42,491 nucleotides of DNA from Micromonospora sp. BL4. GTDB lineage: Bacteria > Actinomycetota > Actinomycetes > Mycobacteriales > Micromonosporaceae. Below are positions 1-8,212 of this stretch, one piece after another. Position 1 is the stretch's first letter. Each line of letters begins with the position of its first letter. The notes beneath the pieces are model-generated. The model saw only the letters and a program-made list of their open reading frames with translations. It did no database searches and was not told where the DNA came from. The translations under genes were made by a program, and so were the position numbers. The stretch lies in NCBI RefSeq assembly GCF_003667505.1, contig NZ_RCVJ01000179.1, positions 1 to 42,491 of the forward strand, in the 5' to 3' direction.

Positions 1-171
1 GCCCCGACCCGCGACACCCCTGACGCTGGGTGCGTCGACGGTCACGCACGGCGCGCGACCGTGGGTGGCGATGGTGTCGTCCGCCGCGTCGCGTGGCGAC
101 CTGTCGTACTCCTCGGGCAGGATGCACGTCATGCGCGCCGACCGTGATGCCCGACCGACCCGGGTCGCCCG
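1..171. other. Window edge, no gene recognised
   Basis: The 171 bases before the HerA-like gene hold no ORF I would defend. The reading frame of the downstream gene is closed by a TGA at 145-147, so that gene cannot start further upstream. No Shine-Dalgarno sequence and no clear promoter hexamers are visible. The stretch may hold the promoter of the repair operon or the end of a gene outside the window. Confidence 0.4.
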
Positions 172-1923
172 ATGACCGACGCCGGCCTCGACAGCCCGGG
201 CGAGCCGGTCGGCCGGGTGCTGGGCACCGCCGACGCCACCCCCCTGCAGTTCTGGACGGCCGTGGCGCCCGGCAGCTACCTCCAGCTCGACGACGTGGTG
301 GTCACCCGGCGCGAGCTGCCGGACCGGGAGCCGGTGACGATCGCCGGGGTGGTCACCCAGGTGCGGGCCCGGCACGAGGGCGCCCAGTTCGACTCCGACG
401 TGTTCGCCATCGCCGACGGCACGCTGCCCGCGCAGGTGCAGGAGGCGGCCGAGGTGACCACCACACGGGTCGACCCGGAGTTCTACGTGCCGCCGACCCC
501 AGGGGCGGTGGTGCACCGGGCCGAGGGCGACGCCCGCGCCCGGGCGCTGCACTTCGACCGGATGGAGCGGCGCATCCCGATGGGGATGGGTCGGGACGGG
601 GTGCCGGTTTACCTCAACGCCGACTTCCTCGACGGCAGCCGGGGCGCGCACGTCTCCATCTCCGGCATCTCCGGTGTGGCCACCAAGACCAGTTTCGCCA
701 CCTTCCTGCTCTACTCGGTCTTCCGCTCCGGCGTGCTGGGCGGCGACGCGGTCAACGCCAAGGCGCTGATCTTCAACGTCAAGGGCGAGGACCTGCTCTT
801 CCTCGACCATCCCAACACCCGCCTCGACGAGCCCACCCGGGCGGCGTACGCGAAGCTCGGGTTGAGCGCCGGCGCGTTCCCCGACGTGCGGGTGTACGCC
901 CCGCCCCGGGTCGGCGACGCGGCCGGCACTCCGGACGTGAGCAGCCGGCTCACCGGCGTGGACGCCTTCTACTGGACGCTGAGCGAGTTCTGCGCCGACC
1001 GTCTGCTGCCGTACGTCTTCGCCGACGCCGACGACGAGCGCCAGCAGTACACGATGGTGGTCCACTCGGTCGCCGCGCACCTGGCCCGGTACGCGCAGCC
1101 CGCCGACGGCGGGGTGAGCATCGACGGCGTCCGCCTCGGCTCCTACGGCGACCTGGTCGACCACATCGTCGACCAGCTCAACGACGACGAGACCCGCTCC
1201 GACTGGGCCGGCAGCGCGGTCGGCCTCGGCACCGTCAACGCGTTCGCCCGGCGGCTGATCGGCAGCAAGAAGGACCTCGCCCGGCTGATCCGTGGCGACC
1301 TGGCCACCCGCCGCCCCCACTCGATCAACACCAGCGAGTCGGCGCAGGTCACCGTGGTCGACCTGCACAACCTTCCGGACCGCGCCCAGCGCTTCGTGGT
1401 CGGTGTGACGCTCAAGAGCGAGTTCGAGCGGAAGGAGAAGTCCGGCACCGCCAAGCCGCTGCTCTTCGTCGTCCTCGACGAGCTCAACAAGTACGCGCCC
1501 CGCGAGGGCTCCTCCCCCATCAAGGAGGTGCTGCTCGACATCGCCGAGCGGGGCCGCTCGCTCGGCGTGATCCTGATCGGCGCCCAGCAGACGGCGAGCG
1601 AGGTGGAGCGGCGGATCGTCACCAACTCGGCGATCCGGGTGGTCGGCCGGCTCGATCCGGCCGAAGCGTCCCGCCCCGAGTACGGCTTCCTCCCGCCGGC
1701 CCAGCGGCAACGGGCGCTGCTGGCCAAGCCGGGCACGATGTTCGTCAACCAGCCCGACATCCCGGTGCCGCTCTGCCTGGAGTTCCCGTTCCCGGCCTGG
1801 GCCACCCGGGTCTCCGAGGCGGGCCGGGCACCATCGGAGACGCTGCGCTCGATCACCCAGTCCGCCGACCCGTTCGCCGTGGTGGGCTCCGGCGGCGGCA
1901 CCGACGACGACATCCCGTTCTAG
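172..1923 (+). CDS. HerA/FtsK-superfamily ATPase (DUF87-like)
   Basis: A 583-residue protein of the HerA-FtsK family of hexameric DNA-pumping ATPases, which in archaea work with NurA, Mre11 and Rad50 to resect broken DNA ends. Residues 1-120 look like a HerA-type beta-barrel. The P-loop is near 165-174 (GISGVATKTS, K172), and Walker B is LLFVVLDE with D436 and E437. It is followed by ERGRSLGVILIGAQQT, the sensor/arginine-finger region typical of HerA. The P-loop has Thr where most have Gly before the Lys. ATG 172 is the only start after an in-frame TGA at 145. It lacks a visible Shine-Dalgarno. It is the first gene of an operon, 15 bp ahead of sbcD. HerA-type ATPase is fairly sure; the end-resection role is inferred from its neighbours. 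Confidence 0.85.
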   Translation: MTDAGLDSPGEPVGRVLGTADATPLQFWTAVAPGSYLQLDDVVVTRRELPDREPVTIAGVVTQVRARHEGAQFDSDVFAIADGTLPAQVQEAAEVTTTRVDPEFYVPPTPGAVVHRAEGDARARALHFDRMERRIPMGMGRDGVPVYLNADFLDGSRGAHVSISGISGVATKTSFATFLLYSVFRSGVLGGDAVNAKALIFNVKGEDLLFLDHPNTRLDEPTRAAYAKLGLSAGAFPDVRVYAPPRVGDAAGTPDVSSRLTGVDAFYWTLSEFCADRLLPYVFADADDERQQYTMVVHSVAAHLARYAQPADGGVSIDGVRLGSYGDLVDHIVDQLNDDETRSDWAGSAVGLGTVNAFARRLIGSKKDLARLIRGDLATRRPHSINTSESAQVTVVDLHNLPDRAQRFVVGVTLKSEFERKEKSGTAKPLLFVVLDELNKYAPREGSSPIKEVLLDIAERGRSLGVILIGAQQTASEVERRIVTNSAIRVVGRLDPAEASRPEYGFLPPAQRQRALLAKPGTMFVNQPDIPVPLCLEFPFPAWATRVSEAGRAPSETLRSITQSADPFAVVGSGGGTDDDIPF

Positions 1924-1938
1924 GGGGCCGACACAGCC

Positions 1939-3087
1939 ATGAAGATCCTGCACACCTCGGACTGGCACGTCGGCAAGGTGCTCAAGGGGCAGTCCCGGGC
2001 CGAGGAACACAAGGCGGTGCTGGCCGGGGTGATCGACATCGCCGTGGCCGAGCAGCCGGATCTGGTGATCGTCGCCGGCGACCTCTACGACACGGCCGCG
2101 CCCACCTCCGAGGCGACCCGCCTGGTCACCCGGGCGCTGACCGCGTTGCGCCGCACGGGCGCGGACGTGGTCGCGATCGGCGGCAACCACGACAACGGCC
2201 CGGCACTGGACGCGCTGCGGCCGTGGGCGGAGGCGGCCGGCATCACGCTGCGCGGCGGGGTACGGGAAAATCCGAACGAGCACGTGATCGACGGCACCAC
2301 CGCCGGTGGAGAGCGGTGGCAGCTGGCCGCGCTGCCGTTCCTGTCCCAGCGGTACGCGGTGCGCGCGCTGGAGATGTACGAGCTGACGGCCGCCGAGGCC
2401 AACCAGACGTACGCCGACCACCTGGGCCGGGTGCTGGGTCGACTCACCGAGGGCTTCACCGAGCCGGACCGGGTCCACCTGGTCACCGCGCACCTGACCG
2501 TGACCGGCGCGACCACCGGCGGCGGCGAGCGGGACGCGCACACCGTGCTCGGCTACGCCGTGCCGGCGACCGTCTTCCCGGCCACCGCGCACTATGTGGC
2601 GCTGGGCCACCTGCACCGGGCGCAGCGGGTCATCGGCCCCTGCCCGGTGCGCTACAGCGGCAGTCCACTCGCGGTGGACTTCGGCGAGCAGGAGAACGTC
2701 CCCTCGGTGACGCTGGTCGAGGTGACCGCCGGCACCGCCGCCCGGGTCCGCGAGGTGCCGGTGACCGCGGCGAGCGCGCTGCGCACCGTGCGGGGCACCC
2801 TGGCGCAGCTCGCCGAGATCGAGGCGCCGGACGCCTGGCTGCGGGTGTACGTGCGGGAGCAACCCCGTGCCGGCCTGCGCGAGGAGGTCCAGGAGCTGCT
2901 CCCCCGTGCCCTGGAGATCCGGATCGACCCGGAGCTGCTCGCCGCGCCGGGCAGCGGCGCCCGCATCGCGCAACGCTCGGGGCGCTCGCCCCGTGAGTTG
3001 TTCGCCGACTACCTGGACAGCCGGGGGCACGCCGACGAGGGCGTCCGGGAGCTCTTCGACGAGCTCTTCGAGGAGGTCGAGCACTGA
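1939..3087 (+). CDS. sbcD: Exonuclease SbcCD subunit D (Mre11 nuclease)
   Basis: A 382-residue metallophosphoesterase nuclease, the bacterial Mre11. With SbcC it forms an ATP-dependent nuclease that opens hairpins and trims blocked double-strand ends. All five phosphoesterase motifs are present: TSDWHVGK (D8, H10), AGDLYD (D48), GGNHDNG (N83, H84, D85), TAHLTV (H185) and GHLHRAQ (H224, H226). The C-terminal third matches the SbcD capping domain. Length is near the family norm of about 380-400. Its TGA overlaps the ATG of sbcC by one base (TGATG), which indicates translational coupling and equimolar synthesis. Identification is secure. Confidence 0.96.
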   Translation: MKILHTSDWHVGKVLKGQSRAEEHKAVLAGVIDIAVAEQPDLVIVAGDLYDTAAPTSEATRLVTRALTALRRTGADVVAIGGNHDNGPALDALRPWAEAAGITLRGGVRENPNEHVIDGTTAGGERWQLAALPFLSQRYAVRALEMYELTAAEANQTYADHLGRVLGRLTEGFTEPDRVHLVTAHLTVTGATTGGGERDAHTVLGYAVPATVFPATAHYVALGHLHRAQRVIGPCPVRYSGSPLAVDFGEQENVPSVTLVEVTAGTAARVREVPVTAASALRTVRGTLAQLAEIEAPDAWLRVYVREQPRAGLREEVQELLPRALEIRIDPELLAAPGSGARIAQRSGRSPRELFADYLDSRGHADEGVRELFDELFEEVEH

Positions 3088-5561
3088 TGCGTCCGATGCG
3101 GCTGGACATGGCCGGGTTCACGGTCTTCCGGGACGACACCACCGTCGACTTCACCGACGCCGACTTCTTCGCCCTGATCGGCCCGACCGGCTCGGGCAAG
3201 TCCACCGTGCTGGACGCCATCTGCTTCGCCCTCTACGGCACGGTGCCCCGCTGGGGCGGCACCCGGGGGCTGGCGAACGCGCTCGCGCCGTCGGCGACCG
3301 AGGCCCGGGTGCGGCTGGTGTTCGAGTCCGGCGGGGCCCGGTACGTGGCCACCCGGGTGGTGCGCCGCGACGGCCGGGGCAACGTCAAGACCGCGAACGC
3401 CGGGTTGCAGCTGATGCCGGCCGGCTTCGACGTGACCAAACTGGACACCGGCCTGAGCCCGGACGACCTCGGCGAGGTGGTGGCCGGCACCCCCGCCGAG
3501 ATGGAGCAGGCGGTGCTGGAGGCGGTGGGGCTGCCGTACGAGCAGTTCACCAGCTGTGTGGTGCTGCCGCAGGGGCAGTTCGCCGACTTCCTGCACGCCA
3601 AGCCGGCCACCCGGCAGCAGATCCTGGTCAACCTGCTCGGCCTCGGCGTCTACGAGGACGTGCAGAAGCGGGCGACGGCACGCGCGGCGCAGGCGGAGGC
3701 CCGCCTGGACGCGGTCGACCAGCTGCTCGCCGGGCTGACCGGTGTGGACGACGAGGCGCTGGCCGGGGCCGACGCCCGGGTCGACCGGATGGTCGAACTG
3801 GCCGCCGCGGTGACCGCCGCCGTGCCCGAGCTGGCGGCGGCCCGGGCCACCGCGCGCGAGGCGGCCGCGGCGCTGACCGCCCTCGACGACGAGCTGACCG
3901 TGCTGACCGGGGTGCGCGCGCCGGGCGGGGTGGCCGAGGTGGCCCTCGCCGTGACGGCGGCGCGGGCCGACGCGGAGGCGGCGGCCGCGGGAGTGTCGCT
4001 GGCCGAGGAGCGGGAGGAGAAGCTGCGCGGCGAGTTGGCCGGCGCCGGGGACGAGAGCGCGCTGCGGCTGTTGCTGCGGGCGTACGACGACCGGGACCGG
4101 CTGATCGGCGAGGCCGAGACGGTCCGCGCGACGGTGACCGCGGCGAACGACGAACACGCCGAGGCGGTGGCGGCGCTGACGGCCGCCCGCGCCGACGCCG
4201 AGCGGGCCGAGGCCGAGCTGGAGGCGGCGTTCCGGGCGCACGAGGAGGCGAAGGCCACCGACCTGGCGGTCAGCCTGCGGGTGCACCTGCATCCGGGCAC
4301 GGCGTGCCCGGTCTGTGAGCAGCCGGTGGCCGAGGTGCCGGCGGTGCCGGCCGACTCGGCGGTGGCCGCCGCCACGGCGGCCGGCAAGGCGGCGCGGGCC
4401 GCCACCAAGGCCGCGCAGGCGGTCGTGCAGCAGCGGGACGCGGCGGCGCGCGACCTGGAACGGCTGCTGGTGCAGGCGCGGGCCCGGCAGGAGCAGCTGG
4501 ACGCCCGGCTGGCCGAGTTGGCAGGGCAGCTCTCCGGGGCGGCCGAGCCGGCCGTGTTGCGCCGGGAACTGGCCGAGCACGCCCGGCTGCGGCGTGCGCT
4601 GGAGGAGGCGGCGACCGCCGTTCGGGCCGGCCGGGACGCGGCCCGTCAGGCCCGGGCCGGCGTGGACGCCGCCGAGGAGCGACTGCGGGCGGCCTGGCGG
4701 GGTTTCGACACCACCCGCGACGGGCTCGCGCGGTTCGGCCCGCCCGCGACCGACCGGGACGACGTCGCCGCCGCGTGGGCGGCGCTGACCGGCTGGGCGG
4801 CTACCGAGGCGGACCGCCGCCGCGCCGACCGCGCTGGCCGGGCCGCCGTGGTCGCCGAGGCCGAGGCGGCGGCCGACGCGGTGCAGCGGAGCATCGCCGG
4901 CATCTTCGCCGCCGCTGACGTGCCGGTCGCGGACGACCCGGTGCACGCCGCGACCGTGGCGGTGGAGCGGGCCGAGGCCGACCGGCGTCGGCTGCGGGAG
5001 CGCCGCGAGCAGGCCGGGACGCTACGCGAGCAGCGCGCCGGTCACGAGCGGGAGGCTCAGGTGGCCCGCGCGCTGGCCGGGCATCTGCGGGCCAACAACT
5101 TCGAACGATGGCTGCTGGCCGAGGCGTTGGACCTGCTGGTCGACGGCGCGTCGGGGATCCTGCGGGAGCTCTCCGGCGGGCAGTACGAGCTGGTGCACGA
5201 CAAGGGCGAGTTCTTCGTGGTCGACCACCACGATGCGGGGCTGCGCCGGGGTGTGCGCACGCTGTCCGGCGGCGAGACGTTCCAGGCGTCGCTGGCGCTG
5301 GCGCTGGCGCTCTCCGAGCAGCTGTCCGGGATGTCGACGACCGCGGCGAGCCTGGAGTCGATCGTCCTGGACGAGGGCTTCGGCACGCTGGACGCGGCCA
5401 CCTTGGACACGGTTGCGGCGACGCTGGAAAACCTGGCCGCCCGGGGCGACCGGATGGTCGGCGTGGTCACCCACGTGTCGGCGCTGGCCGAACGGATTCC
5501 GGTCCGTTTCGAGGTGCGCAAGGATGCCCGCTCGGCGCGGGTCGAACGGACCGGCCGGTGA
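3087..5561 (+). CDS. sbcC: Exonuclease SbcCD subunit C (Rad50-like SMC ATPase)
   Basis: An 824-residue SMC-type ATPase, partner of SbcD. Residues 1-170 hold the N-terminal ATPase half with Walker A GPTGSGKST (K38) and a Q-loop region VVLPQGQFADFL. Residues about 190-640 are Ala/Glu/Arg-rich coiled coil, interrupted by a zinc hook CPVC (C407, C410) that dimerises two molecules. The C-terminal half has the signature LSGGETF (726-732) and Walker B IVLDEGFGTLD (D762, E763). It is shorter than E. coli SbcC (about 1050), so the coiled-coil arms are short. The last four bases overlap the GTG of the next gene (GTGA), which ties that gene to the SbcCD operon. Confidence 0.95.
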   Translation: MRPMRLDMAGFTVFRDDTTVDFTDADFFALIGPTGSGKSTVLDAICFALYGTVPRWGGTRGLANALAPSATEARVRLVFESGGARYVATRVVRRDGRGNVKTANAGLQLMPAGFDVTKLDTGLSPDDLGEVVAGTPAEMEQAVLEAVGLPYEQFTSCVVLPQGQFADFLHAKPATRQQILVNLLGLGVYEDVQKRATARAAQAEARLDAVDQLLAGLTGVDDEALAGADARVDRMVELAAAVTAAVPELAAARATAREAAAALTALDDELTVLTGVRAPGGVAEVALAVTAARADAEAAAAGVSLAEEREEKLRGELAGAGDESALRLLLRAYDDRDRLIGEAETVRATVTAANDEHAEAVAALTAARADAERAEAELEAAFRAHEEAKATDLAVSLRVHLHPGTACPVCEQPVAEVPAVPADSAVAAATAAGKAARAATKAAQAVVQQRDAAARDLERLLVQARARQEQLDARLAELAGQLSGAAEPAVLRRELAEHARLRRALEEAATAVRAGRDAARQARAGVDAAEERLRAAWRGFDTTRDGLARFGPPATDRDDVAAAWAALTGWAATEADRRRADRAGRAAVVAEAEAAADAVQRSIAGIFAAADVPVADDPVHAATVAVERAEADRRRLRERREQAGTLREQRAGHEREAQVARALAGHLRANNFERWLLAEALDLLVDGASGILRELSGGQYELVHDKGEFFVVDHHDAGLRRGVRTLSGGETFQASLALALALSEQLSGMSTTAASLESIVLDEGFGTLDAATLDTVAATLENLAARGDRMVGVVTHVSALAERIPVRFEVRKDARSARVERTGR

Positions 5562-6517
5562 CTGACGCCGCGTTCTTCGTCGACTCGTGGGATCCGGCGT
5601 ACGGGGCGTCGTTCGAGGCGTCCGCTGCCGGGCCGGCCGCGCCGAGCAGCGCGCAGGTCGACGCGGACGTGGAGCTGCCGGCCGTGGACTGGCGGGCGAT
5701 CGGGGTTCGGCCGGGTGTGCGGGCGCCGGACGTGGTGCTGTTGGTCGACGGGGTGCGCCGGATCGACGCGAGCATCTGGACGGCCGAGGCCGACGGTGGG
5801 TCGTTTCCCGGGCTGGCCGCCTCGTACGCCGCGGGTGTGGTCCGCTGTGACCTGGGCCGGGGTGCGGCTCAGTTGGCCGGCACCCGGGTCGGCCGGGGCC
5901 TGTTCACCGCGAGTCCGTCGGCGCAGGACGTGGTGACGGGGGCGATCCGCTACCCGGTGCACCGGGTGGGCGGCACCGGCGAGTTGGCCAAGCTGCCGGC
6001 CGCCGTGCAGGGCCCGCTGACGGCGCTGGAGGTCGCGGTCTCCGACGCCGCCCGGGTCGACGGCGACCTGCTGGTGGTGGACGGCCCGTTGCGCAGCCGG
6101 CGGCAGTTGCCGCGCACGCTCGGTTACATCAAGACGCAGCACAGCCAGTACCTGGACGCTCGGCTGACGGCCGTGGTGACCGGCCTGGCGCCCGGTGAAC
6201 GCTCGCCCGTGTTCCGGCTCGGCACGGCGTGGGGCGGCTGGTCGTGGTATCTGCGGCTGCCGGTGGCCGTCGGCGCTCCGTGGGCCGGGATCGTCCGGGT
6301 GGAGTGCTCCGCTGACCTGCCCGTCGAGGCGGCGATCGAGCTGGCCGACCTGTCGCTGGTCACCCTGCCGCGGTTCGCGTCGACCCCGTACAAGGATCCG
6401 CGCGCGCCGCAGAACCTGATCCCGATCGCCGGCCTGGAACGCCGGCTGCGGGCCCTGCTCGGCGACTCGCGGTTGTTGCACCGCGCGCTGACGGCCGCGG
6501 CCCGAGCGGGCCGCTGA
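5558..6517 (+). CDS. NurA-like nuclease, partner of HerA and SbcCD
   Basis: A 319-residue protein starting at GTG 5558, overlapping the sbcC stop by four bases. Features fit the NurA family (5'-3' nuclease driven by HerA). An acidic residue closes a beta strand, VVLLVDGVRRID (D64). A second strand ends in DG, DLLVVDGPL (D175). A Lys and His follow in GYIKTQHSQYL (K192, H195). Then come WYLRLP and a C-terminal DPRAPQNLIPIAGLE block ahead of a final helix. NurA uses such a D...DG...K/H constellation in an RNase-H-like fold. The classical C-terminal His is not obvious here. The assignment rests on motifs plus the HerA/Mre11/Rad50 context and needs a profile search. Many genomes would call this hypothetical. 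Confidence 0.72.
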   Translation: MTDAAFFVDSWDPAYGASFEASAAGPAAPSSAQVDADVELPAVDWRAIGVRPGVRAPDVVLLVDGVRRIDASIWTAEADGGSFPGLAASYAAGVVRCDLGRGAAQLAGTRVGRGLFTASPSAQDVVTGAIRYPVHRVGGTGELAKLPAAVQGPLTALEVAVSDAARVDGDLLVVDGPLRSRRQLPRTLGYIKTQHSQYLDARLTAVVTGLAPGERSPVFRLGTAWGGWSWYLRLPVAVGAPWAGIVRVECSADLPVEAAIELADLSLVTLPRFASTPYKDPRAPQNLIPIAGLERRLRALLGDSRLLHRALTAAARAGR

Positions 6518-6535
6518 CCGCGGATACTGGTCGGG

Positions 6536-7393
6536 ATGGGACGCAAACGGGCGGGTGACCGGGTGGTCGAGCAGGTGGACACCGGGCAGGCCGAGCTGCT
6601 CCCGGATCCGGACCGGCCCGGCTCGTGGACGTTGCTGTTGGACGGCGCCCCGCAGTCGCACGTCGACCTGACCGATCCGACCCACCTGGAGTTCGAGTAC
6701 GTCCGGCGGCTGGCCGCGGCGATCGATCTGATCGCGCCGGCGGGCGCGCCGCTGCGGGTGCTGCACCTCGGCGGCGGGGCGTTGACCCTGCCGAGGTACG
6801 TCTCCGCCACCCGGCCCGGCTCCACGCAGCGGGTGTCCGAGGTGGACGGGGGGCTCGTGGAGCTGGTCCGCCGTGCGTTGCCGTGGCCGGCGGATGCCCG
6901 ACTGCGGGTCCGGGTCGAGGACGCCCGTGCCGTGCTGGCCGCCACCCGGGACGCCAGCTTCGACGTGGTGGTGGCCGACGTCTTCGCCGGCGCGCGCACC
7001 CCGGCGCATCTCACCTCGGTCGAGTACGCGACCGAGGTGGCCCGGGTGCTCCGCCCCACGGGTTGGTATCTGGCGAACCTCGCCGACGGCCCGCCGCTGC
7101 GGCACGCCCGTGGGCAGGTCGCCACGGTCCGCGCGGTGCTGCCCCGGGCCTGCCTGGTGGGGGACGCGGCCGTGCTGCGCGGGCGTCGGTACGGCAATCT
7201 CGTCCTGGTCGCCGGGCGGACCGAGCCCCCGGTGGCCGAGCTGGCCCGGCGGGCGGCCGGCGACTGGTTCCCCGGCCGGATGGTGGCCGGCGACGAGTTG
7301 GACCGCTTCGCCGGCGGTTCGACCGTGGTGCGGGACGCCGACGCCACCGGCTCCGACCCGCCGCCGCCGGGCCTGTTCTCCGTCCGCCGCTGA
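6536..7393 (+). CDS. Spermidine-synthase-like / SAM-dependent methyltransferase-fold protein
   Basis: A 285-residue protein with the Rossmann fold of spermidine synthases. It has the glycine-rich nucleotide loop VLHLGGGALTLPRYV, an acidic residue in VSEVDGGLVELV, and VEDARAVLA. The active-site strand is DVVVADVFAGARTPAHL, in the place where true aminopropyltransferases have D-S-T/S-D-P. The second acidic residue of that motif is missing, so polyamine synthesis is doubtful; actinobacteria carry many such homologues of unknown role. It starts 18 bp after the NurA-like gene. The ATG has no clear Shine-Dalgarno, but GATACT lies 7 nt upstream (6523-6528), so a leaderless transcript is possible. 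It may therefore not belong to the repair operon. Confidence 0.75.
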   Translation: MGRKRAGDRVVEQVDTGQAELLPDPDRPGSWTLLLDGAPQSHVDLTDPTHLEFEYVRRLAAAIDLIAPAGAPLRVLHLGGGALTLPRYVSATRPGSTQRVSEVDGGLVELVRRALPWPADARLRVRVEDARAVLAATRDASFDVVVADVFAGARTPAHLTSVEYATEVARVLRPTGWYLANLADGPPLRHARGQVATVRAVLPRACLVGDAAVLRGRRYGNLVLVAGRTEPPVAELARRAAGDWFPGRMVAGDELDRFAGGSTVVRDADATGSDPPPPGLFSVRR

Positions 7394-7651
7394 CCGGCCC
7401 GCCGAGCGGCGCCGCGGAACTTTTTTCGCCGTTTGTTGATCCGCTCGGGGCGGCGCTGCGTACCACCGGGCGGCCGACCTGGTGGGCGGCGTTGGTCAAC
7501 GGACAACCCGGAGGTCTGCATGCACGCGGTGGCGGCCGGTTGGCATGGCGACGCGATTCGCGCGGACTGGATGTCCGCACGGTCCTCGTCGCGGCCGACC
7601 TCGTCTGCCCGGGGGGTCGACGGACGACCGCCCTCTCGCCAGAATGGTCCG
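7394..7651. other. Spacer before the sigma factor, weak terminator-like T-run
   Basis: This 258-base spacer contains a run of six T at 7421-7426, rare in this DNA, preceded by GC-rich sequence that can form only short hairpins (for example CCGC-CGA-GCGG at 7399-7409). It may end transcription of the upstream gene. GGAAC at 7416-7420 resembles an ECF -35 element, but I find no matching -10 at 16-18 bp, so I do not call a promoter. Confidence 0.3.
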
Positions 7652-8212
7652 GTGACGCCGCGACCGGCGCCCGGGCGCCATCAGGCGACGTCAACCGAGG
7701 CGAGCCATTCCGACCAGTTGATCCGGCTGCTCTACGCCGAGCACGCCGGCCCGTTGTTGATGTTCGTCATGCGGCTCACCGGGGGGGACCGGCAGCGCGC
7801 GGAGGACATCGTCCAGGAGACGCTGCTGCGGGCCTGGCGCAACGCGCACCGCCTCGGTACGCAGGGGCAGGGTTCGTTGCGGCCGTGGCTGGTGACCGTG
7901 GCCCGCCGGATCGCCATCGATGAGCACCGCAGTGAGCAGGCCCGGCCTCCGGAGACGTACGACCGGGACCTGACCGCGTTCGCCGAGGCGGACAGCACCG
8001 ACCGGGTGTTGCGCACCATGACCGTGGCGGACGCCCTGCGTACGCTGAGTCAGTCGCACCGCGAGATCCTGATCTCGACGTACTTCCGGGGGCGGACGGT
8101 GCCGGAGGCCGCCGAGGAGTTGGGCCTTCCACTCGGCACCGCCAAGTCGCGGGTCTACTACGCGCTGCGCGCGCTTCGCACGGCTCTGCAGGAGCGGGGG
8201 GTGACAGAATGA
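7652..8212 (+). CDS. ECF RNA polymerase sigma factor
   Basis: A 186-residue ECF sigma factor starting at GTG 7652. Region 2 (about residues 25-95) has LLMFVMRLTGG, AEDIVQETLLRAW and a -10-recognising RPWLVTVARRIAIDEHR. Region 4 (about 125-180) has LRTLSQSHREILISTYFRGR and the helix-turn-helix VPEAAEELGLPLGTAKSRVYYALRAL. An alternative start far upstream would add an untypical Arg/Ser-rich segment and is rejected. The stop overlaps the start of the anti-sigma gene (ATGA), the usual arrangement for a sigma/anti-sigma pair. It resembles the actinobacterial SigK/SigL group, but the subgroup is not certain. The lipoprotein gene at 9200 is a natural target candidate. Confidence 0.93.
   Translation: MTPRPAPGRHQATSTEASHSDQLIRLLYAEHAGPLLMFVMRLTGGDRQRAEDIVQETLLRAWRNAHRLGTQGQGSLRPWLVTVARRIAIDEHRSEQARPPETYDRDLTAFAEADSTDRVLRTMTVADALRTLSQSHREILISTYFRGRTVPEAAEELGLPLGTAKSRVYYALRALRTALQERGVTE

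Noticed and set aside
30..2996. 988-codon open frame overlapping the HerA-like and sbcD genes
   Set aside because: It is an Arg/Pro/Gly-rich out-of-frame reading of GC-rich DNA; the other frame encodes clear HerA and SbcD motifs.
3009..4946. 645-codon antisense frame over sbcC
   Set aside because: Shadow of sbcC; composition is Gly/Arg/His-rich with no domain, while the sense strand has Walker A, zinc hook and coiled coil.
7416..7440. ECF-type autoregulated promoter (GGAAC)
   Set aside because: No -10 element (GTT, CGTT or CGTC) at 16-18 bp spacing.
7433..7651. N-terminal extension of the first ECF sigma factor
   Set aside because: Ser/Arg/Pro-rich and unlike any sigma region; the T-run and probable promoter lie there.
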